64,000 bases of DNA, taken from Pelagibacteraceae bacterium AG-390-C22 (GTDB lineage: Bacteria; Pseudomonadota; Alphaproteobacteria; Pelagibacterales; Pelagibacteraceae). The stretch is from the NCBI GenBank assembly GCA_003278125.1, contig QCGX01000006.1, positions 1 through 64,000 of the forward strand, written 5' to 3'. Below the pieces are notes generated by a model that saw nothing but the letters and a program-made list of their open reading frames with translations, was not told the DNA's origin and searched no databases. Both the position numbers and the translations under genes were made by a program. How positions within the stretch are numbered: position 1 is the stretch's first letter; each line of letters starts with the position of its first letter. Below, piece after piece: positions 9,848 to 19,837 of this stretch.

Positions 9848-11101
9848 CTAAGCTACTGATGTTGATTGTTTTTTACCGTATGTAATAATTGGTTCTGAGA
9901 CACCTTTAACAGAATCTTTATCAACTGTAACCTTTATTATATCCTCCATATCGGGTAGCTCAAACATTGTTTTTAAGAGAATATTTTCTAAAATTGATCT
10001 TAACCCTCTTGCACCTGTTTTTTTGGAAATTGCTTTTTTTGCAATTTCTGAAATTGCTTCATCCTTAAATACCAGATCAACATTTTCAAATTCAAATAAT
10101 CTTTGATATTGTTTAATCAAAGAGTTTTTTGGCTCTTTTAAAATTTTTACTAACGATTTTTCATCTAGATCATTTAATGTTGCGATAATAGGCATTCTTC
10201 CAATAAACTCTGGGATTAAACCGTACTTTATTAAATCTTCTGGTTCTAGTTGTTTCATAATTTCTGACAATGATCGTTCTTTATAATCTTGAACTTTAGC
10301 TCCAAAACCTATTGAACTTCCTTTTCCTCTGCTATCGATTAATTTATCAAGTCCGGCAAATGCACCGCCACAAATAAATAATATATTTGTTGTATCAACT
10401 TGTAAAAATTCTTGCTGAGGATGTTTTCTTCCTCCTTGAGGAGGAACGCTTGCAATAGTTCCCTCCATAATCTTAAGTAAAGCTTGTTGCACTCCCTCGC
10501 CAGAAACATCTCTAGTTATTGAGGGGTTTTCTGATTTTCTGCTAATTTTATCTACTTCGTCAATATAAACAATTCCTCTTTGAGCTTTTTCAACATTGTA
10601 GTCTGCAGATTGTAAAAGTTTTAAAATAATATTTTCCACATCCTCGCCAACATAACCTGCTTCGGTTAATGTAGTCGCATCAGCCATTGTAAATGGAACA
10701 TCCAAAATTCTTGCAAGAGTTTGAGCTAACAAAGTTTTACCACAGCCAGTTGGGCCAACTAAAAGTATATTTGATTTTGATAATTCTATATCTTTATTAT
10801 TTTTTGTTTCGTGGTTTAATCTTTTATAATGGTTGTGAACTGCTACAGATAAGATTTCTTTAGCAAATTTTTGACCTATCACATAATCATCCAAAACATT
10901 ACATATTTCTTTAGGAGTAGGAACTCCATCTTGATGTTTGACAAAAGCACTTTTGTTTTCTTCCTTAATAATGTCCATACAAAGTTCGACGCACTCATCA
11001 CAGATGAACACAGTTGGTCCTGCAATAAGTTTTCTAACTTCATGCTGACTTTTTCCACAAAAAGAACAGTAAAGAATATTTTTGTTAGTTTTTTCTGTCA
11101 T
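9848..11101 (-). CDS. clpX: ATP-dependent Clp protease ATP-binding subunit ClpX
   Basis: N-terminal [11 protein letters not shown] zinc domain; [25 protein letters not shown]. Confidence 0.98.
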   Translation of the reverse strand: MTEKTNKNILYCSFCGKSQHEVRKLIAGPTVFICDECVELCMDIIKEENKSAFVKHQDGVPTPKEICNVLDDYVIGQKFAKEILSVAVHNHYKRLNHETKNNKDIELSKSNILLVGPTGCGKTLLAQTLARILDVPFTMADATTLTEAGYVGEDVENIILKLLQSADYNVEKAQRGIVYIDEVDKISRKSENPSITRDVSGEGVQQALLKIMEGTIASVPPQGGRKHPQQEFLQVDTTNILFICGGAFAGLDKLIDSRGKGSSIGFGAKVQDYKERSLSEIMKQLEPEDLIKYGLIPEFIGRMPIIATLNDLDEKSLVKILKEPKNSLIKQYQRLFEFENVDLVFKDEAISEIAKKAISKKTGARGLRSILENILLKTMFELPDMEDIIKVTVDKDSVKGVSEPIITYGKKQSTSVA

Positions 11102-11180
11102 AACGAATCAATAGATACATAATAAATGCCTGAAATATTCTTATCAAGCTGAAGTTGTAAGTAAACCTATATGTTGTGCT

Positions 11181-11792
11181 TTATTTCCTTTTTTCCACAA
11201 CTGAGTCAATCAAACCAAATGTCTTAGCATCGTCTGCTGTCATGAAATTATCTCTCTCTAAAGCCTTGGATATTTCATCAACTGATTTGCCTGTGTGCTT
11301 AGAATATATTTTATTAAGTCTTTCTTTAAGAGAAAGAATCTCTTTAGCATGAATTTGTATATCAGTTGCCTGTCCTTGAAATCCTGCAGAAGGTTGGTGC
11401 ACCATAATTCTTGAATTTGGTAGTGAATATCTTTTACCTTTCTCACCTGCTGCTAGTAAAAAAGAACCCATTGAAGACGCTTGACCAATACATAAAGTAG
11501 AGACAGGTGAATTGATATACTGCATGGTATCGTAAATACCAAGACCAGCTGTAACTAGTCCTCCGGGACTATTAATATAAAAGTTTATCTCTTTTTTAGG
11601 ATTTTCAGACTCTAAAAACAAAAGCTGGGCAGTAACTAAAGATGCAACTGAGTCATTTACTGGTCCAACTAAAAAAACTATTCTTTCTTTTAAAAGTCTA
11701 GAATATATATCATATGCTCTCTCTCCTTTGCTTGTTTGTTCAACAACCATTGGAATCAGGCTATTCATTTGTTCTTCGTAATCGCGACTCAT
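11181..11792 (-). CDS. clpP: ATP-dependent Clp protease proteolytic subunit
   Basis: [43 protein letters not shown]. Confidence 0.98.
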   Translation of the reverse strand: MSRDYEEQMNSLIPMVVEQTSKGERAYDIYSRLLKERIVFLVGPVNDSVASLVTAQLLFLESENPKKEINFYINSPGGLVTAGLGIYDTMQYINSPVSTLCIGQASSMGSFLLAAGEKGKRYSLPNSRIMVHQPSAGFQGQATDIQIHAKEILSLKERLNKIYSKHTGKSVDEISKALERDNFMTADDAKTFGLIDSVVEKRK

Positions 11793-11815
11793 AGAATGAT
11801 TTATACAACTATTGG

Positions 11816-13189
11816 TTACTTTTTACTAATTTTTTTTGGCTTTGCTTTGTTTTTATCAGAAGATTTAGTTTTTTTTGTATTCCCCTGATCTAGATTTGGT
11901 TTGTTAAATTTAGAAATAATTTTTTCTGCTTCTTTTGTATTTATGTTTTTAATTTCAAGCTTAATTTTTGATTTAATCAAATTAATGATTTTTTCTTCAT
12001 AAATTGAGCCTTTTAAGCTTTGAGATGCACTAGGATTTTTTTGATAGTAATCAAGAACCATTTTTTCTTGTCCTGGCATTCCTTTAATTTGCTTTTGAAT
12101 TTCTGCCCTTACTTCGTCGTCTGTAACTTTTAAACTATTTTTTTCTCCATATTCATTAAGAAGTAAACCTAATTTAATTCTGGATTTTGCAATTTTTTCA
12201 TTGTTGATTTTATGTTTTTCTTTTTCTTCTTTTTTTAAATTTTTAGTCATTATTAATATTTCTTGATCTATTAAGTTTTTAGGAAGATTCAATTCATGGT
12301 TTTTCTCTATTTGATCTAATATTTCTTTTTTTGTAATAGAGTTTAAAGCTTGAGAATATTGATTAGAAATTTGACTTTCTATCAATTTTTTTAGATCTTT
12401 TAAATCTTTAGCTCCCATAATTTTAGCGAAATTATCATCAATTTTATTTTCTATAGCTTTTTTAATATTTAAAATTTTACATTCAAATTTTGTTTTTTTA
12501 TTTGCTAATTCTTTTTTTGGATGATTGGCTGGTAAAACTGCATCTAAATTTTTTAAATCATTTTTTTTAACGCCAACTAATTGCTCATCAAAACCTTTTA
12601 AAAATAAATCTTTTCCAAGTTCTAGTTGCACACCTTTGCCTTCACTGCCTTCAAATTTATTTCCATCTACAGTAGCTGAGTAATCAAATGTAACTTGATC
12701 TCCAAGTATTGCTTTTTCATCTTCTTTTTTATCTTCAAATTGTTTATTTTGAATTGACAATTCTTTTAGTTTTTCATTGATTATTTTTTCTTCAATTTTA
12801 ATTTTGTATTCTATAGCTTTATAACTATCAAAGGGCTTGAGCTTAATATCTGGCAAAGAATCTATTTGTAATTCATAATTTAAATCTTTTCCTTCTCCAA
12901 AAGTTTTTAAGTCTATTTTTGGTTGGCCTGCTACTTTTATTTTTTTTTCTTCAATAGCTTTTGTGGAAGTTTCTCTTAGGATTTTATCAATAACTTCACC
13001 GTAAATAGATTTTCCAAATTGATTTTTAATTACAGATGTAGGAACTTTTCCTGTTCTAAATCCTTTCAAAGAAACCTCTTTTTGTAATTCATTGAGTCTC
13101 TCATCCATCTTTTTTTGTATAGTTTCTTTATCAACGGATACTGAAAGAATTGTTCTGAGACCTTTTTTTGATTGTATTTCTGTTTTCAT
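11816..13189 (-). CDS. tig: Trigger factor
   Basis: [17 protein letters not shown]-like middle domain, C-terminal chaperone region, syntenic with clpP-clpX-lon. Start at MKTEIQ (13189), because the listed start at 13237 is inside tRNA-Leu. Confidence 0.95.
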   Translation of the reverse strand: MKTEIQSKKGLRTILSVSVDKETIQKKMDERLNELQKEVSLKGFRTGKVPTSVIKNQFGKSIYGEVIDKILRETSTKAIEEKKIKVAGQPKIDLKTFGEGKDLNYELQIDSLPDIKLKPFDSYKAIEYKIKIEEKIINEKLKELSIQNKQFEDKKEDEKAILGDQVTFDYSATVDGNKFEGSEGKGVQLELGKDLFLKGFDEQLVGVKKNDLKNLDAVLPANHPKKELANKKTKFECKILNIKKAIENKIDDNFAKIMGAKDLKDLKKLIESQISNQYSQALNSITKKEILDQIEKNHELNLPKNLIDQEILIMTKNLKKEEKEKHKINNEKIAKSRIKLGLLLNEYGEKNSLKVTDDEVRAEIQKQIKGMPGQEKMVLDYYQKNPSASQSLKGSIYEEKIINLIKSKIKLEIKNINTKEAEKIISKFNKPNLDQGNTKKTKSSDKNKAKPKKISKK

Positions 13190-13195
13190 ATTTTT

Positions 13196-13280
13196 TGGTG
13201 GGCAAGAAGAGACTCGAACTCTTAAGCCTTGCGGCACTGGTTTCTAAGACCAGCGCGTATACCAATTCCGCCACTTGCCC
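13196..13280 (-). tRNA. tRNA-Leu (TAG)
   Basis: Reverse strand GGGCAAGTGGCGGAATTGGTATACGCGCTGGTCTTAGAAACCAGTGCCGCAAGGCTTAAGAGTTCGAGTCTCTTCTTGCCCACCA; class II with variable arm; anticodon TAG. Confidence 0.96.
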
Positions 13281-13295
13281 AATTATTAAATTTTA

Positions 13296-14660
13296 ATGGT
13301 TTATATAACATTCTTGTATAAACTTAAATTAAGAAATATAGATACAAAAATCGCTTTTAACTTAGTAAAGGAAATGTATAAAAATATTAAAAGTAATCAA
13401 AGCTTAATTATCCTTACGTCATTTTTAATAATTATTTCTTATGCGTTGGGATTTTATCTCAATGAAGATAGCGCTGGTGGAGGTAAGATTGATTATATAG
13501 GACATGAATGGGGCACAATTCAACTTTTTACCAATAATAAACTAAATATTGCTTTAAATAGTGTTTTATATGAATCTTCTAGAACACCACTTTTTTATAT
13601 AATAAATACATTTATCCCATTTAAATACGATATCGAAAGTTTAAGATTATTTTGGTTTATTTTTTCAATAACTATACCTATCTTGTTTTATTACACTTTG
13701 AAACTTACTATTTTAGAAAGGCTAAATAAAATTCATATTGCTTTATTTGCTATTATACTTTTATTAAGCCCATATTTCAGAACAAATGCTTATTGGCCAA
13801 GTAGTGAGAATTTACAAATTTTTTTTGTAATATTATCTTTGTTCTTCTACTTTTTATTAATTAATAAAAAGAAGAACAAAAAATTTGAATTATACTCTTT
13901 TTCAAGCTTAAGCATTTTTTTTGCCTATTGTGCTTTTTATACGGATCAGAAAGCCTTTTTTTTAGTAGCTTTAATATATTTTGATTTAATTCGAAGGAAT
14001 AATCTTTTTTTCTTTATGATATTTAGTTTTATTAACCTTGTTTTATTTCTCCCGACAATTTATTTATTTATTTCTTGGGGTGGAATTGTTCCTGTTGAAA
14101 GTCAATTTAGAGTCTCAAAATATACTCAGGGAACTAATATTTTTATTTCAACTATAGGTATATATTTTACTTTAATTTTTATATCTAATTTTTTTAGAGT
14201 TGATATTTGGAAGAAAATTAATTTTAAGCAATTTGATCGTATCTTAATTTTTGTTTTAGCTGTATTCTTATTTTTTACCCTTCCAGCTGAACCAATAACT
14301 TTTGGAAGTGGAATTATCTCAAAATTTCTGGGAATAATTTCAATTAAATTTAATTTTAATTGGGACATAATTAAGTATGTTTATTTTATAATAAACTTAT
14401 TGTTTGTTGGAATAATCTTTTTGGTTGTTAAACAGTCTTTAAAAAATCTTATAATTTTTTCATCTTTTTTGTTGGTATACAATTTAACTTATGTGACTTA
14501 TCAATCTTATCTTGATCCAATTTTTTACATTTTAATATTAACAATTTTAGATTTTAAAAAAGATATTGTTATCTTTAATAAAAAGACCTGTTATCTCTTT
14601 TTATTTTTTTACAGCTTTATGTTATCTGGCTCCATAATAATGAGAAATTATATTATTTAG
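13296..14660 (+). CDS. Multi-pass membrane protein, probable GT-C fold glycosyltransferase
   Basis: Many hydrophobic helices; early acidic loop YLNEDSAGGGKIDYIGHEWGT resembling GT-C/PMT-like enzymes. The start may be the internal Met at ~13374 (MYKNIKSN). Confidence 0.55.
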   Translation: MVYITFLYKLKLRNIDTKIAFNLVKEMYKNIKSNQSLIILTSFLIIISYALGFYLNEDSAGGGKIDYIGHEWGTIQLFTNNKLNIALNSVLYESSRTPLFYIINTFIPFKYDIESLRLFWFIFSITIPILFYYTLKLTILERLNKIHIALFAIILLLSPYFRTNAYWPSSENLQIFFVILSLFFYFLLINKKKNKKFELYSFSSLSIFFAYCAFYTDQKAFFLVALIYFDLIRRNNLFFFMIFSFINLVLFLPTIYLFISWGGIVPVESQFRVSKYTQGTNIFISTIGIYFTLIFISNFFRVDIWKKINFKQFDRILIFVLAVFLFFTLPAEPITFGSGIISKFLGIISIKFNFNWDIIKYVYFIINLLFVGIIFLVVKQSLKNLIIFSSFLLVYNLTYVTYQSYLDPIFYILILTILDFKKDIVIFNKKTCYLFLFFYSFMLSGSIIMRNYII

Positions 14661-15591
14661 ATTTAAAATCTTTTATTTCTTTAATAATATATTTTTCTCT
14701 TCCACGAGCTTGTTCAAAAATTCTTGCAATATAAATACCCATTATTCCTAAAGTGAATAGTAGAATTCCTGAAAAAAAAGATACAGCTATCAAAATTCCC
14801 GTAGTTCCAGGTATAGCTAAATCATTAAATTTTGCATAAAGTGCATATACAATAAGAAAGACTGAAAAGAGAAGCGAAAAGAAGCCTAAAAATATTCCAA
14901 TATATAGTGGCTTTAAAGAATACGAAGTCACGCCATTAATGAATTCAGAGATAGGTCCTTGTGAAAATAATGAAAATTTAGATTCTCCGTGTGCTCTTGC
15001 TTCACGAGTATAATAAACGAAACTTTGTTTAAAGCCCACCCATACTGATAAACCTCTGACATAAGGCCTAAATTCTTTCTGAGATAATATTTTTTGCAAA
15101 ACTCTTTTTGAGATTAATTTAAAATCACCGGCTTCTATAGGTAAATCAATCTCAGAGAGTTTATTAATTGTTTTATAAGCGAGTTTAGTAAAAAATAATT
15201 TTACTCCGCTCTCACCGAGTCTTTTTTCTCTAACCGTATGAACAACATCATGTCCTTTTTCAAATTCAACCAAAAGTTTGGGTATTAATTCTGGTGGGTC
15301 TTGTAAATCTGAATCTAGATAAACTACACAGTCGCCTGAAGAATGTTTAAATCCTGCAAGCACACAAGGCCCAACACCGAAAGTCCTGCTCATATTAATG
15401 ATTTTTATATTGTGAGATTCTTGTAGTTCCTCTAAAATTTTTTCTGAGTCATCATTAGAGTCATCATTAACAAATATTAGCTCATATTTATAATTTTCAA
15501 CTTTTTTAAAAGTAGCATCAACTCTGCTTATGAGCTCATTTAAATTTTTTTCTTCATTTCTAAATGAAAAAACTATCGAAACTAATTTCAT
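14653..15591 (-). CDS. Family 2 glycosyltransferase with C-terminal membrane helices (polyprenyl-phosphate glycosyltransferase type)
   Basis: VSIVFSFRNEEKNLNELISRVD...VYLDSDLQDPPELIPKLL...two C-terminal TM segments as in ArnC/DPM1-like proteins. Confidence 0.9.
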   Translation of the reverse strand: MKLVSIVFSFRNEEKNLNELISRVDATFKKVENYKYELIFVNDDSNDDSEKILEELQESHNIKIINMSRTFGVGPCVLAGFKHSSGDCVVYLDSDLQDPPELIPKLLVEFEKGHDVVHTVREKRLGESGVKLFFTKLAYKTINKLSEIDLPIEAGDFKLISKRVLQKILSQKEFRPYVRGLSVWVGFKQSFVYYTREARAHGESKFSLFSQGPISEFINGVTSYSLKPLYIGIFLGFFSLLFSVFLIVYALYAKFNDLAIPGTTGILIAVSFFSGILLFTLGIMGIYIARIFEQARGREKYIIKEIKDFKSK

Positions 15592-15659
15592 AAATTAAAT
15601 TATTTAACTTTTTAACAATAACTTAAAATGATAAAAAAGTAACTGTTCAATTTAAAATT

Positions 15660-16841
15660 ATGGATAAAGTTGATTTAGTAATTCTAGCGGGTGGTAAAGG
15701 GACCAGAATTAAGCGTCTTTTGACTGATAAACCTAAGCCTATGGCAAAGTTTAATGGAAAGTACTTTATAGAATATATTATACAAAACTTAAGTAAGTAT
15801 AATTTTGAAAATATCTATATTTTGACTGGCTATAAATCTAAAATTATTTTTAAAAATTTTAATAATAAAAAGTATAATTTTACCAATATAACTTGTTTAA
15901 AAGAAAAAGAACCAATGGGTACCGGGGGTGCTCTTTATTCTTTAAAAAAAAGAAAAATAAATAATTTCATATTAGTTAATGGAGATACAATTTTTGATGT
16001 CAATATAAAGCATTTAATTAATTCCACGAAAAAAAATAATATTGCTTCAATAGCTCTTGTAAAAAATAATAAAGATAAAAAAAATAAAAAACTTAATAAC
16101 TTAAATATCAAAAATGGAAATATTGTTTTAAGAAAAAAAAGCAGTTTCATGAATGGAGGAGTATATTTTTTTAAAAAATCAATATTTAATCATATTAGGA
16201 ATAAACATTTATCATTAGAAAATGATATATTTCCGAAATTGATAAGAAAAAAACAAATTGCTGGGAAATTATTTAAAAATTTTTTTATAGATATTGGAAC
16301 TCCTAATAATTTTAAAAGAGCTCAAAATGCTCTACTTTTATATTTTAAAAGACCAGCAGTATTTCTAGATAGGGATGGTGTTATAAATCATGATTATGAG
16401 TATGTATATAAATACAAAGATTTTAAGTTTAGAAAAGGCGTTTTAAAAGGTTTAGATTTTTTAATTAAAAAAAACTTTTATCTATTTATAATTACTAATC
16501 AAGCAGGTATAGCAAAAAATGTTTTTAAAGAAAGAGATTTTTTAAAACTACATAAAACTCTTAAGCAAAAACTATCATTAAAAAATATATATTTTGATGA
16601 AGTCCAGTTTTGTCCTTACCATCCTAAAGCAAAGATAAAGAAATACAAAAAGATTACCTCACTAAGAAAGCCTGGAAATAAAATGATAAAAAATATAACA
16701 TCCAAATGGCTTATAAGTAAAAATAAAAGCTTTATGATAGGCGATAAATTATCTGATCAACAATGTGCGCTTAAAAGCAAAATAAAATTTGAGTATGCTC
16801 GTGAGAATTTTTTCAACCAGGTTAAAAAAATAGTAAATTAA
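15660..16841 (+). CDS. Bifunctional sugar-1-phosphate nucleotidyltransferase (HddC-like) / D-glycero-D-manno-heptose bisphosphate phosphatase (GmhB-like HAD)
   Basis: N-terminal LVILAGGKGTRIKRLLTDKPKPMAKFNGK nucleotidyltransferase signature; C-terminal VFLDRDGVINHD...FCPYHP...KPGNKMI...MIGDKLSDQQCA, histidinol-phosphatase/GmhB-like HAD. Confidence 0.88.
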   Translation: MDKVDLVILAGGKGTRIKRLLTDKPKPMAKFNGKYFIEYIIQNLSKYNFENIYILTGYKSKIIFKNFNNKKYNFTNITCLKEKEPMGTGGALYSLKKRKINNFILVNGDTIFDVNIKHLINSTKKNNIASIALVKNNKDKKNKKLNNLNIKNGNIVLRKKSSFMNGGVYFFKKSIFNHIRNKHLSLENDIFPKLIRKKQIAGKLFKNFFIDIGTPNNFKRAQNALLLYFKRPAVFLDRDGVINHDYEYVYKYKDFKFRKGVLKGLDFLIKKNFYLFIITNQAGIAKNVFKERDFLKLHKTLKQKLSLKNIYFDEVQFCPYHPKAKIKKYKKITSLRKPGNKMIKNITSKWLISKNKSFMIGDKLSDQQCALKSKIKFEYARENFFNQVKKIVN

Positions 16842-17776
16842 TAATTATTTATTACTTTGTTTTTATCGTTAGTAAAAATTTTTATTAATTCTGATATACC
16901 ATCCTCTAAAGAAATTTTAGCTTTAAATCCCTTTTTTTCAATTTTTTTGTTACTTACAAAATAATCTCTTTTATCCGGATCTTTTCTATTAGTCACAATT
17001 TTAATTTTCAACTTTTTATATTGTTTTTGTATTTTTCGAGCCAACATTATTTTGCTGATATTTGCAGATGATAAACCTAAATTGTATACATTATCTTTTA
17101 GTCTATTAAAGTTCTTCATCGTAAAGATTATTGCGTTCACAACATCCCTTACATGAATAAAATTTCTTCTAAAATGCGGTTCAAACAATGTTAGTTTTTT
17201 CTTTTTTATAGCAGTGTATACAAAATTATTTACTAATAGATCGCTTCTCATTCTATAGCTATGTCCAAATACTGTAGCTAATCTAAAACAAACATGATTT
17301 TGTATTTTTGATCTGACTAAGTCTTCACCATCACATTTGGTTCTTCCATAAAGTGAGATTGGTTTAAGAGGGCTTTTTTCATCACAATATTTATTTTTTT
17401 CTCCTATTCCGTAGCCTGAATTAGTCGTCAAATAAATTACTTTATTCTTTTTTGTTGCAAAATTACATAAAGTTTTTATCGAACCTAAATTTGTACTTAA
17501 TGCCTCTTTTTTAAATTTTTCACACAAAGGAGCACCAACAAGTGCCGCCAAAGGTATTATAAAATCATGTTGTTTAATTAGTTTTTTCATTAAATTCACT
17601 TTTCTAATATCATCACAAATTAATTTAAAATTTTTGTTAAAATAAAGATGGTTTAGTGATCCTTTGTCATACTTAAGGAGGTCTACAACAGTTACCATAT
17701 GGCCTTCTTCTAACAATTTAGTACAAAGCATCGAACCAATATAACCTGCTCCTCCTGTAATAAGTATTTTGCTCAT
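16838..17776 (-). CDS. NAD-dependent epimerase/dehydratase family (extended SDR), nucleotide-sugar
   Basis: ILITGGAGYIGSML; YGRTK catalytic YxxxK; no TDE motif typical of 4,6-dehydratases noticed. Confidence 0.88.
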   Translation of the reverse strand: MSKILITGGAGYIGSMLCTKLLEEGHMVTVVDLLKYDKGSLNHLYFNKNFKLICDDIRKVNLMKKLIKQHDFIIPLAALVGAPLCEKFKKEALSTNLGSIKTLCNFATKKNKVIYLTTNSGYGIGEKNKYCDEKSPLKPISLYGRTKCDGEDLVRSKIQNHVCFRLATVFGHSYRMRSDLLVNNFVYTAIKKKKLTLFEPHFRRNFIHVRDVVNAIIFTMKNFNRLKDNVYNLGLSSANISKIMLARKIQKQYKKLKIKIVTNRKDPDKRDYFVSNKKIEKKGFKAKISLEDGISELIKIFTNDKNKVINNY

Positions 17777-17779
17777 AAT

Positions 17780-18271
17780 TTATAAAAGTTTGGATATTTT
17801 ATCTCTTTTACTTAATATTGGTTTTTTTACGGGCCATTTTATTTTAAGTTTTGGATCATTCCATCTGTAACTGTTTTGTTTGTTCGCATCAATGTATTTT
17901 CCTTTATAACTCCACTTATAATGCAATATACATATTTTGGTTAAACACAAATGTGCATTTGCATAATATGGGGGTACTAAAATAATTTTTGGTTTTTTAT
18001 GATCCAATATCCATTTCTTATGCTTTAAATAGTTTTTTGAATTTTTTCTCATATCAACTACAACAAATAAAAACTTTCCATAAATGCATGTAATCATTTT
18101 CCAGGATTTAAAATCGCAATGAATACCTCTTAATGTTTTGTGCTTTGAGAGTGAAAATTTGTCATGATTAAACTTTATATTATTAAAAACTCCCTTTTTC
18201 CAAGTTGTCCATAAAAAACCTCTATTGTCTTTAAAACCAGAATTTTTTATTACCTTAATATCTTTAAACAT
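17780..18271 (-). CDS. RmlC-like (dTDP-4-dehydrorhamnose 3,5-epimerase family) cupin
   Basis: NRGFLWTTW...KTLRGIHCDF (catalytic His context)...ILVPPYYANAHLCL...LHYKWSYKGKY. Confidence 0.82.
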   Translation of the reverse strand: MFKDIKVIKNSGFKDNRGFLWTTWKKGVFNNIKFNHDKFSLSKHKTLRGIHCDFKSWKMITCIYGKFLFVVVDMRKNSKNYLKHKKWILDHKKPKIILVPPYYANAHLCLTKICILHYKWSYKGKYIDANKQNSYRWNDPKLKIKWPVKKPILSKRDKISKLL

Positions 18272-18277
18272 AATATT

Positions 18278-19834
18278 TTATTGCAGTTGATCACCTTTAA
18301 TTTTTCTCTTTAATTTTATTTTTGTCATTTCAATTATGTTTTCTGCAGCTTTTTTTCCAAATTTTTTTTCTATAAGTTGCAAAAATGGTTTGTGATTATG
18401 ATATCTATTAAATGCTTCATCTCTCAATGTTATAATTTCTTTAGCTGATAATTTTTCTGTTGGTAAGGGTAAAGTTTCATAGGAGTGAAAAGAATATCCT
18501 TCATAGTTTTCTGGTAACTTTATTCCTTTTTCTAATGCATCTTTATATAAAAAACTTCCAGGTAACGCCATAGCGCCATAAGTGTTCCATCCTGCTGTAC
18601 ATAGTTCTAAACTTAATTTAAATGTTTTTTCAATTGTTTCTTTTGTGTCTCCTGGTAGACCATAAATATAATTAGCCATTACATTAATACCTGCTTCATG
18701 AACCTTGTTTATTACTTTTTTAACATCTACATCCTCAAATTTTCCTTTATCAACCTCAAGCCGAACAGATTTCTCTCCGCTTTCAATTCCAAGTGCTAAC
18801 CATTTTATTCCTGCGCTTCTTACTAATTTTAAAATTTCGTGACGTTTAACCGTATCAATCCTACTATAGCTCCATATTCTTAAAGAATCGTCTTTGTTTC
18901 TTTTAGCTAACTCTTTGCACAAGGGTAAATAGTATTTAGGGTTTAATAAAAACATCTCATCTACTATTCTTATCGTTCGCACGCCCATTGAGATAAGTTT
19001 ATCGAATTCTTTTATGATAAACTCTGGAGACCAAAAACGCATACTGCTAAAATCTGAAGCTACACCGACTTCATCAGTATTATTTCTGTTAACAATATTG
19101 ATCATGCAAAAATTACATTTAAAAACACATCCCAAACTTGTTTGAATACTTGCGTAAGGACTTCTTTTTTTAAAATCATACTCTGCATGCCACATTGGAG
19201 CTCTGTATAAATCTAATGGTTTATCTTTAAATGGTAATAAATCCCAAGCATATCCTGGTAAGTCAATATCCATTCTTTCTGTAGGAACAACTTTTTCTGG
19301 CTGATTTATTGAAATTTTATTGTTTTCCCTAAAGGCAATGCCTTTTATATTTTTTAGAGTTGAAGTAGTAAAACTTTCTAACTTAAGAACATTTCTTAAA
19401 GCATAAACCCCCTCATTTGTGAAAATAAAATCTATATTTTTTTCTTTTTCCAAAGTCTCTTTTGGTAATGCTTGTGCGTGGGAACCAATTAGTGAAATGC
19501 TTTTGCCAATTTTATTATCTTTTAAATAGTTTATAAGATTAACTGCTCCACTCATGTTTGTCGTTCCTGCATTAACATTTTGTCCATAAACTACGATGCA
19601 TATAAGTTTTGGTGACATTGATTTAATTTTCTTAAAAATCTCTTCTTCAGTAAGATTTTCAGCAGCTGCGTCTAAAATTTTAGGGTTAAGATTTACAGAT
19701 CTTATAGACTGAGCTAATAATAGTGCCCAGGTCGGAGGTTCTATTGCAGAATATGTTTCTGACAATTTTTGGTAAGATTTTTTTGAATTCGAAGGTATTA
19801 CAAATACACAATCAATACCTGGTTTTTTTTCCAT
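18278..19834 (-). CDS. B12-binding-domain radical SAM protein
   Basis: N-terminal cobalamin-binding-like Rossmann region (LIGSHAQALP), then SLGCVFKCNFCMI (CxxxCxxC) and TIM-barrel motifs WLALGIESGEKSVR, YIYGLPGDTKETI. Confidence 0.9.
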   Translation of the reverse strand: MEKKPGIDCVFVIPSNSKKSYQKLSETYSAIEPPTWALLLAQSIRSVNLNPKILDAAAENLTEEEIFKKIKSMSPKLICIVVYGQNVNAGTTNMSGAVNLINYLKDNKIGKSISLIGSHAQALPKETLEKEKNIDFIFTNEGVYALRNVLKLESFTTSTLKNIKGIAFRENNKISINQPEKVVPTERMDIDLPGYAWDLLPFKDKPLDLYRAPMWHAEYDFKKRSPYASIQTSLGCVFKCNFCMINIVNRNNTDEVGVASDFSSMRFWSPEFIIKEFDKLISMGVRTIRIVDEMFLLNPKYYLPLCKELAKRNKDDSLRIWSYSRIDTVKRHEILKLVRSAGIKWLALGIESGEKSVRLEVDKGKFEDVDVKKVINKVHEAGINVMANYIYGLPGDTKETIEKTFKLSLELCTAGWNTYGAMALPGSFLYKDALEKGIKLPENYEGYSFHSYETLPLPTEKLSAKEIITLRDEAFNRYHNHKPFLQLIEKKFGKKAAENIIEMTKIKLKRKIKGDQLQ

Positions 19835-19837
19835 TTT

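Noticed and set aside
10429-10446. TTCCTCCTTGAGGAGGAA inverted repeat
   Set aside because: It lies in the conserved clpX segment encoding VPPQGGRKH; codon constraint explains it better than a terminator.
11258-11446. 62-aa same-strand ORF within clpP
   Set aside because: Alternate-frame ORF inside a conserved gene; no support.
13190-13237. N-terminal extension of the trigger factor ORF (MPQGLRVRVSSCPPKN)
   Set aside because: This stretch is the tRNA-Leu gene read in frame; the real start is MKTEIQ at 13189.
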